From Dama dama (lineage: Eukaryota; Chordata; Mammalia; Artiodactyla; Cervidae): DNA of 64,000 nucleotides. The notes beneath the pieces are model-generated. The model saw only the letters and a list, made by a program, of their open reading frames with translations. It did not search any database and was not told where the DNA came from. The stretch covers positions 67,665,001 through 67,729,000 of the forward strand of contig NC_083701.1 of the NCBI RefSeq assembly GCF_033118175.1, read 5' to 3'. Below, piece after piece: positions 56,979 through 64,000 of the stretch (positions are counted from its first letter, which is position 1; the number at the start of each line of letters is the position of its first letter). The translations under genes were made by a program, and so were the position numbers.

Positions 56979-57957
56979 CATATTTAGTCTCCTGGAACTT
57001 ACTGTTTTTTAATCTCCTTTTCTCATCTTTGTTCTTTTCTTTCTTCATATTTAAAAAATCTATTTTACTTTTTTTAACCATGATGTAGACATTAAATATA
57101 TCCAGAGAATTATTTTGATGAGTTTATTATCTGATTTCGGATTTATCAGTTGATACCAGCTTTCTAGTTATGTTTAGCTTTGTTTTTTGAGTGATTTTCA
57201 ATAAATCTTTTAAATTATATTACCATATTACTAAAGAATTACATTGTTATTTGATGGTTACTCCATGCTGCTTTGTCAAGATTCATGAATTTTATATTTC
57301 ATGAATGAAGTAATTAATTTTAAGCAAATAATGGTGGTGAAGTCAGTGGAAAATTTGTCATTCTTTCTCAGTTCTTCTGTTTAATAGGGGTAATAGACAT
57401 TGTTAGTGGCATAGGAATGAAAATAAAGGAAGCCTTTATATTAAATTTGGAAAGCCTTTGCAGAATAAGATGCTATGAGCATTAGTAAAGGCCATCTTGG
57501 CAAAATTCCAACCTGTGCTTTCAGTTGGAAACAGTTCTCTTTGCTTTGAATACTGAACTAGTAAGTATTGTGGCTTAATGAATTCTTTATGAAACAATAG
57601 TGAATTTTAGTGGTTTCAAAGCACTTTTGTGCATGAAATTTGGAAAACTCTTTGCCATTCTTTGCATGAATCTTACATCAATAAGGCATGAGATTTATTT
57701 TTTTTTTTGTTTTTTTTGTTTTTTTTTGAGATTTATTTTTAAAATTTTGTGCCTTTGCTTAGCATTGATGTTACTGAATTTAAAAATTATTGTGTTTTTA
57801 TTTCTTTTTCTTTTTGAATTTCAAAGTTTTGGATTTTTTTTTTTTTTGGTCACAAATGACGGCAAACAGTTGTATCTTCTGAGTAATTAGAGCAAGATAA
57901 TGTAATTACTGACAGAGTGGAATACATTTATAATTATACTTTTCCCTTTTTCTGAAG
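56979..57957. other. RAD54B intron, T-rich tracts
   Basis: No exon. T-rich tracts lie at 57690-57730 and 57780-57850. Ends with acceptor tctgaag (AG 57956-57957) behind a ttttccctttttctg tract. Confidence 0.5.
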
Positions 57958-58120
57958 ATTCCCTTGTTATGCTCCGACCAGATAAGAATCACCAGTGGCT
58001 GTTCAATAAGACCTGTTTTCCTGTTGTGGATGTAGTGATAGATCCTCACCTTGTATATTACCTTCGACCACATCAGAAAGAAGGGGTCATATTCCTTTAT
58101 GAATGTGTGATGGGAATGAG
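57958..58120 (+). CDS. RAD54B: RAD54B coding exon 5 (residues 260-314)
   Basis: A 163-base exon. The split codon A|AT gives Asn260, then SLVMLRPDKNHQWLFNKTCF, PVVDVVIDPHLVYYLRPHQK and EGVIFLYECVMGM, ending with two bases of an Arg codon. The LRPHQKEGVIFLYE stretch is the SNF2 'Q-motif-like' entry region just before motif I, a strong family mark. The donor gag|gtagga is acceptable. Confidence 0.95.
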
Positions 58121-58283
58121 GTAGGAAAACAATTTGTTTGATCTAATCAGAGCTTTGATTTACCTGTAACATAATGGTTTTCTAGGACGAGCCTAATATA
58201 TAATGAGTCTCAATGAGTGCAGCATATATTTTAGTTGATAGGAATGGCAAATGGTAATGCATATGTTTATTCCACAGTTCTTT

Positions 58284-58516
58284 TTTAAAAAATCATTTTA
58301 TTTAGGAAAATATTTGGCTGTGCCTGGTCTTAGTTGAGACAGGCAGGATTTTTAGTCTTTGTTGCAGCATGCAGGATCTTTTTTTTTTTTTTAATGCAGC
58401 ATGCTAACTCTTAGTTGCAGCATGGGGGATCTGGTTCTCTGACCAGGGATTGAACCCAGGCCCCTTGCATTGGGAACCCAGAGTCTTAGCCACAGTGGAC
58501 CACCAGGGAAATCTCC
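58284..58516 (-). repeat. CHR-type SINE with internal T-run
   Basis: Reverse CHR SINE: 'gttgcagcatgcaggatctt', a T-run, then a second 'gttgcagcatgggggatctg' and the head ggaccaccagggaaatctcc. The repeated cagcatg units suggest an internal duplication. Confidence 0.8.
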
Positions 58517-60798
58517 ACAGGTAGTTCTTGAAGGATACTGTGTGCTAGACATCTTGCTTGGAACTGGGCACACAACTTAAGAGGATTTTACAAAAAAATT
58601 ATCTTCTTATCTCACCTCTGCTTACACACACACACACACACATATACACACAAGTCCCTCTTCCTCTTTTAAAATTGAGTTTTCTTAAAGAATTGTAGTC
58701 AAAATACAGTTGAAGTAGAAGACACATATATAAATTCAAATCAAAGAGGGTTAAAAGAATCAAAAGTCTCTGCTAACATATTAGTACATTTCCTTTCAGT
58801 CCTTTTTTTGTTTTGTTTTTAATGCATAGGACCTTGATTTTTACTTTGGTTATTGCCACTCAGTATGTCTCAGTTACTAGGGAGTTAGGAATGTAAATTC
58901 CTCCAAGCTCTAAAGAACCCCTTGAATGATGACAAGGGGAAAATTATCTCCTAGAAACTTTCTAGATTCACATTCTTTCAAATATGCTCTTCTTTTCTGG
59001 AGATCTTACGTCAGTTGGCCTGAGAATCATCTTTTATTTCTTTTCTCTCACCTTCTCTATCTAATCACATCTAAACTTTTGAATATTTTGACTTCCCAAA
59101 TACCATTTCGAACCTAACTGTTTCTGGCACCTCACTGTAGCAGTTCTAGTAACTGGTGTCATAAAGTTATATTTTATCTGGACTATTGCAACAGCTTCTA
59201 ACTTGTATATCTGTTTCTGATGCTCCTCAGATTCTTTCTACTTATTGCTGCCAGTTTGATGTTTCTGGAAACAGTTCTGAGCATGGCATTTCCTTGCTTA
59301 AAGTGATTACAGTTCTCAGAACTTAGAGCAATGTTTTCTAATCTGTGGTATGCATTCCAGTTGGGTGGTGTATAGGATTATTTTAGGTGTGCATGGACAA
59401 ACTTTATTTTTTACTTTTAATCACAGCATATTTAGTTAGTGAATAATTGGAAGGAAATAGCACATCAAACTTTTGGTTTCACAAGTAGATTATGCTTAGA
59501 AAGAATTTATTTTCTTTTCAAATAAATCTAAGTTAAAAAGTGAGTTGATTTAGAGAAAAATAATGAATAGTAGCACACATAGTATCACGTATATGGCCAA
59601 GCATTGTAGTCATCCATGGAAGACTGATGCTGGGGAGACACTGACCTACAAGATACAGTCTGTCTGCTACCAATCTTGCCAGCTTCCTAACCCTGTATTT
59701 CTTTGCTTGGAATTCAGTTCAAGCTCCAGCTGTGCTGATGTGTTAATACTGATTAATGTAGTGAATTCCTGTTTTCCTTTAACACTCTGCTCGAGGTTCA
59801 TCTTCCGCAAGGGAAGCATTCCTGCTCTCTTCACTATACCTGGATGCTGGATGCTGTATCACTGTTTTCTCTCTGCCACTCACTATATCTCATTTAGCTG
59901 GCATCCTGCAATGGCAAAATCTAAAATAATCTAAAGTAATACTAAGGGCTATAATAATCTAAAATAATAATAGTGGCTATAATTCATGATTGTAATTTTT
60001 TCTCTACATTTTGAACTGGAAAACATAAATCAAATTGGTTTTGGTTGTTATTTCTACTAGTAAGAAACAGAATGGATTAACCAACTATACTTATATTTCC
60101 TTAATTCCTTTGGATTTTGTAACTTTTAAAGTGTTTATCTAATACCTGTCAAAGAGCTTTTAAAACCATGAAGTGGTATAAATTTTAGTTACTGGTAGTA
60201 TTCCTTATGTTTCATTTTGAATTGTGTGAACCAAGTAGGCTTGTAGGATAAGATTTTTACTAAATTATGTGTATTAGATCAAATAGCGTTTAATTTTTCT
60301 TACAGGTCAAGGAGCTATTTTGGTTGAGGATATCATTTATTGAAAGAGAATCATATATACAGATCACTAGGTCTTTCTGGTTTATGTTTCATTATATTTT
60401 AAAGTGTTTTGATATCTAATACTGAAACTGATAAAAACTGCTCAGCTGTTAGTGATGAGAAGCACAGTTATAGTTAAATTATTTAACTGTAGATATGAAA
60501 TTGGCATTCATTTTTAGTTTCTAAATATGGAATTATGATAGTAACAGATTTAGATTCAACTGTAATTTCAATTTGTTTTAGTAATTTAGTTGACAATAAC
60601 TATATAATGAATATAATTAGCACAGATGCAAAATGTCATAAATCAGCTGAATGAAGAGCTAGAAAATGTGTTTAGTGGGGGCTAGAATTCATCCTAATTA
60701 CAAAATATCCGCTTCTGGTTTTTGACTGATAGGTAATGATGTTAGGGGCATAAAAATTTTCCTTTTGTAGTTGATGGAAATATAATTATTTCTAACAG
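58517..60798. other. RAD54B intron, nothing firm
   Basis: A (CA)n tract at 58626-58650. No exon. The 123-residue frame at 59563-59934 is unrecognised and likely fortuitous. Ends with acceptor tttctaacag (AG 60797-60798). Confidence 0.5.
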
Positions 60799-61024
60799 GG
60801 TGAATGGCAGATGTGGAGCTATTCTTGCTGATGAAATGGGTTTAGGGAAAACACTGCAATGTATTTCGCTTATCTGGACCCTACAGTGTCAGGGACCCTA
60901 CGGAGGCAAGCCAATAATAAAGAAGACACTTATTGTCACACCTGGAAGCTTGGTGAATAATTGGAGGAAAGAATTCCAAAAATGGCTAGGAATTGAAAGA
61001 ATCAAGATATTTACTGTTGATCAG
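60799..61024 (+). CDS. RAD54B: RAD54B coding exon 6, Walker A (residues 314-389)
   Basis: A 226-base exon holding helicase motifs I and Ia of the Snf2 core. The split codon gives Arg314, then VNGRCGAILADEMGLGKTLQ, in which DEMGLGKT (residues 325-332, Lys331 binding the ATP phosphates) is the Walker A motif. CISLIWTLQCQGPYGG and KKTLIVTPGSLVNNWRKEF (motif Ia) follow, ending IKIFTVDQ. Residue 315 is Val (gtg), where I recall Met in the human protein. This is a mild change outside the motif. The donor cag|gtaaga is strong. The exon leaves in phase 0. Confidence 0.97.
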
Positions 61025-61288
61025 GTAAGAGACTTTTGAAAATTTAGATTTGGTCTTTACTAAATCTCTAGCTTTTCAAATCAATGCTGCAGCTTTCACT
61101 GTCTAGCAGTTTTTCAAGTGTATGTAGCTCTCTTTTTTCTGATAAGTGGAATCTTGCCTTACAATTTGGTTGAGTTAATATATTCTAATACCTAGAGAAT
61201 GGTTTTCAGGAATATGCTGCTTTTATTTAATTTCACACAGTTTTTGCCCATGGTTTGTTAAAGGTTACCTTTTTTTTTTTTTTTTTAG
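61025..61288. other. short RAD54B intron
   Basis: A 264-base intron with an 18-base T-run before the acceptor (ttttttag, AG 61287-61288). No other feature. Confidence 0.9.
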
Positions 61289-61496
61289 GACCACAAAGTA
61301 GAAGAATTCACCAAATCTCCATTTTATTCTGTTCTTATCATCAGTTATGAAATGTTACTTCGGTCCCTGGATCAAATTAAGACTGTAAAATTTGATCTTC
61401 TAATTTGTGATGAAGGGCATCGTTTGAAGAACAGTGCCATTAAGACAACTACAGCCCTCATTAGCCTCTCTTGTGAGAAAAGGATAATTTTAACTG
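61289..61496 (+). CDS. RAD54B: RAD54B coding exon 7, DEGH box (residues 390-458)
   Basis: A 208-base exon: DHKVEEFTKSPFYSVLIISY, EMLLRSLDQIKTVKFDLLIC, then DEGH (residues 430-433), the motif II (Walker B) box that coordinates Mg-ATP, followed by RLKNSAIKTTTALISL and RIILT. It ends with the first base of Gly459, just before motif III (TGTPIQN in the family), which must lie on the next exon outside the window. The donor ctg|gtttgt is non-ideal. Reading through gives GLYLLWVRYNG and a stop at 61562, so unspliced RNA would lack the second RecA lobe. Confidence 0.96.
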
Positions 61497-62676
61497 GTTT
61501 GTATTTACTTTGGGTGAGATATAATGGAGTTTTGCCTAATGAATATGCAGAACTTGTAGTATGATGTTTGACATCCAAAGAATTGATGATATTGAGTGGA
61601 ATTCATACTAATCAACCTGGGTTAGTTGAGTCTCGGTAGGATTCTGAATTGTCAAATTCCTGCGTAATGTTTCCCAGATGTTGGATTCTTTGAGGAGTAA
61701 ACATGATGGTGTCATGGTAAGGAAAGTAGGAGATGGGGCTAGACTGCTTGAGCTTGGTTTCCAAGTCTGACGTTCATTTAGAGCTGTGCAACTTTGGGCA
61801 AGTTGTACTTCTCCGTACCTCAGTTTTCTTATGTGTGACATAGATTCCTTGTGTTGTGAGGGCCAAATGAGTTAATTCATGTAAAGTTCTTGGAAGACTA
61901 CCCTTATATGATAAGTGTTTAATATAAATATCCTTTATTTTTCCATGTTTGTGCTGTATGCATATGGTTTTTTGCTGACCAAAGCTTCTAGCCTAGGTTG
62001 TCTGGAAAAGTGGGATCGACTGTACATGAATACAAGAATACTTTTCTACCTTATCCTTTTTAGCTTAAGGCCTAGACTAGAATTAGGCCTAAATAACTCA
62101 AAGGAGTTATTTTCCCACACCTCACTTTGGTCTTGTGTGGTGCTTTCAATTTACCATTTCGGTAGCAGGAGAAAGAAGATGTCATTACTAATGTTTACAA
62201 CCCTTCTGTTTTCTGCTTAAGGCTCCTTTTCCCAATCATCTTTTATCCTTTTAGAAGGGATGGGCAGGGCATGGTTACTCTTACTGCATTATATCCCATG
62301 TCTTTGTGTCCTTCGTGTGTCCTTTATGCATGTCAGAGCTCTCCTCTGAAGTTAAAATGAGGGAGAAGGGCTGTGACCAACAGCTTATTCCTCCAGTATA
62401 CATCTTCAGGGTAGAAGTGTGCCCTGGAGCAACAGAGAAACCCCCTCTGGTGTGCTCTCCCTGAGTTGGGCTACAGAGGGGGCCCGCCTTTAAATGATTC
62501 ATGGCTATTTGACTTCCAATTTGTGTAGAAGGATTGTAAAACCATTACCAAATGTGATTTTTAAAACCATATATGCTTTTTAGAAATGATTTGGGCAACT
62601 GTTAAATGACCTTTACATTCTTCATGTTTAGTCAAAGTGGACTCTTTATACTTCTTGAGTAGCCTTTGATTTTGAA
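61497..62676. other. RAD54B intron with a MIR
   Basis: The intron continues beyond the window. Apart from the MIR at 61715-61935 there is no recognised repeat or exon. The short frames around 61915-62760 are not supported as exons. Confidence 0.5.
61715..61935 (+). repeat. MIR SINE, sense
   Basis: 'gcaactttgggcaagttgta', 'cctcagttttcttatgtgtgac', 'gagggccaaatgagttaattcatgtaaagttcttgg' match MIR in sense orientation. Confidence 0.8.
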
Positions 62677-63716
62677 ATCCTGTGGAAAATTCTGAAAGAG
62701 ATGGGAATACCAGACCACCTGACCTGACTCTTGAGAAACCTGTATGCAGGTCAGGAAGCAACAGTTAGAACTGGACATGGAACAACAGACTGGTTCCAAA
62801 TAGGAAAAGGAGTACATCAAGGCTGTATATTGTCACCCTGCTTATTTAACTTAATATGCAGAGTACATCATGAGAAATACTGGGCTGGATGAAGCACAAG
62901 CTGGAATCAAGATTGCGGGGAGAAACATCAATAACCTCAGATATGCAGATGACACCACCCTTATGGCAGAAAGTGAGGAAGAACTAAAGAGCATCTTGAT
63001 GAAAGTGAGAGAGGAGAGTGAAAAAGTTGGCTTAAAGCTCAACATTCAGAAAACTAAGATCATGACATCCAGTCCCATCACTTCATGGCAAATAGATGGG
63101 GAAACAGTGGACACAGTGGCTGACTTTATTTTTCTGGGCTCCGAAATCACTGCAGATGGTGATTGCATCCATGAAATTAAAAGACGCTTGCTCCTTGGAA
63201 GGAAGGTTATGACCAACTGAGACAGCATATTAAAAAGCGGAGACATTACTTTGCCAACAAAGGTCCGTCTAGTCAAGACTGTGGTTTTTCCAGTGGTCAC
63301 GTATGGATGTGAGAGTTGGACTATAAAGAAGAGTGCCGAAGAATTGATGCTTTTGAACTGTGGTGTTGGAGAAGACTCTTGAGCATCCCTTGGACTGCAA
63401 GGAGATCCAGCCAGTCCATCCTAAAGGAGATCAGTCCTGGGTGTTCATTGGAGGGACTGATGTTGAAGCTTAAACTCCCAATACTTTGGCCGCCTGATGT
63501 GAAAAGCTGACTCATTTGAAAAGACCCTGATGCTGGGAAAGATTGAGGGCCAGAAGAGAAGGGACGACAGAGGATGAGATGGTTGGATGGCATCACCGAC
63601 TCGATGGACATGGGTTTGGGTGGACTCTGAGAGTTGGTGATGGACAGGGAGGCCTGGCGTGCTGCGGTTCATGGGGTCGCAAAGAGTCAGACACGACTGA
63701 GCAACTGAACTGAACT
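62677..63716 (+). mobile_element. BovB LINE, 5'-truncated, RT domain to 3' end
   Basis: Sense BovB from mid-RT to its 3' terminus (cagacacgactgagcaactg). The reverse-transcriptase active site YADD is kept at 62942-62953 in the frame IAGRNINNLRYADDTTLMAE. That frame runs to a stop at 63218-63220 (gaccaactga), where the intact element would continue. The second half is in another frame (FELWCWRRLLSIPWTARRSS). A non-autonomous relic. No clear target duplication. Confidence 0.92.
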
Positions 63717-63945
63717 GGGGCCAGAAAAGCAATGGCGAAAAAAGATTTAGGTGAATTTAGTTACATTGTGGGAAGAGCAAAGCAGAGATTATTTCTCTTT
63801 ACCGCAATGTGGCGTCAATATTGCTTACCTAAATAGTAGTAATAGCTATAGTGTTAAAAAGATTGGCATTCAAGGGGGAAAACAAAAATAAAGAGTGATG
63901 AATTTAGATTACTTTTGGGTAATAATAGTAGAGCAATTAAAAAAA
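63717..63945. other. RAD54B intron, nothing recognised
   Basis: Short stretch, AT-rich, before the SINE at the window edge. Confidence 0.45.
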
Positions 63946-64000
63946 AAATAGGACTTCCCTGGTGGCACAGTGGGTGAGAATTCACCTGTCAATGCAGGGG
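63946..64000 (+). repeat. CHR-type SINE, cut by the window edge
   Basis: Sense SINE head ggacttccctggtggcacag, then 'gagaattcacctgtcaatgcagggg' to the last base. The rest lies outside. Confidence 0.85.

Noticed and set aside
60800..60802. Internal gtg at 60800 as an initiation codon
   Set aside because: It is Val315 within the RAD54B exon. The reading frame continues from the exon ending at 58120.
62870..63220. 116-residue reverse-transcriptase frame as a functional gene
   Set aside because: It keeps YADD but is cut off by a stop and continues in another frame. It is a 5'-truncated BovB.
1..64000. CRISPR arrays, operons, phage or plasmid features
   Set aside because: No spaced direct-repeat array, prokaryotic ribosome sites or compact gene clusters. 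The window is mammalian nuclear DNA.

Overview
The window is a piece of a ruminant (bovid-type) nuclear genome. Three things show this: repeats found only in ruminants (BovB/RTE LINEs, Bov-tA/BOV-A2 and CHR-type SINEs, short L1-BT 3' ends), split genes with GT/AG introns, and low GC with microsatellites. I cannot name the species from sequence alone.

Two protein genes lie on the + strand. RAD54B, a SWI2/SNF2-type DNA translocase of homologous recombination, enters with its start codon at 5701. Its first seven coding exons (5701-5835, 13042-13210, 50001-50195, 53472-53750, 57958-58120, 60799-61024, 61289-61496) join in frame for 458 codons, about the N-terminal half of the protein. They end just before helicase motif III, and the rest lies to the right of the window. 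FSBP (fibrinogen silencer binding protein) is nested in the 36.8-kb intron between the second and third coding exons. It has two coding exons (28065-28438 and 32246-32771) that join to exactly 299 codons plus TGA, so this gene is complete.

The rest is intron filled with transposon layers. 1-13 kb: old antisense L1 copies broken up by BovB, Bov-tA, CHR and MLT1 LTR insertions. 13-26 kb: a solo LTR set inside an MLT1A LTR, tiny retroposon stubs and two GC-rich direct-repeat segments. 26-36.7 kb: FSBP and a conspicuous desert of young SINEs and LINEs. 36.7-50 kb: SINEs, L1 and a textbook 5'-inverted BovB copy with target-site duplications. 50-64 kb: five RAD54B exons among SINEs, MIRs and a BovB reverse-transcriptase fragment. 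Most SINEs and nearly all L1 pieces lie antisense to RAD54B/FSBP transcription.

I found no new operon-like or defence-like system. The most interesting items are structural: a twin-primed BovB, a 23-base U6 snippet between 16-base direct repeats, a tRNA-Glu-like segment inside an LTR, an apparently body-less (AAAT)n insertion, the head-to-head BovB pair, and the young-repeat desert around FSBP. Repeat family names come from remembered consensus motifs. No database search was possible.
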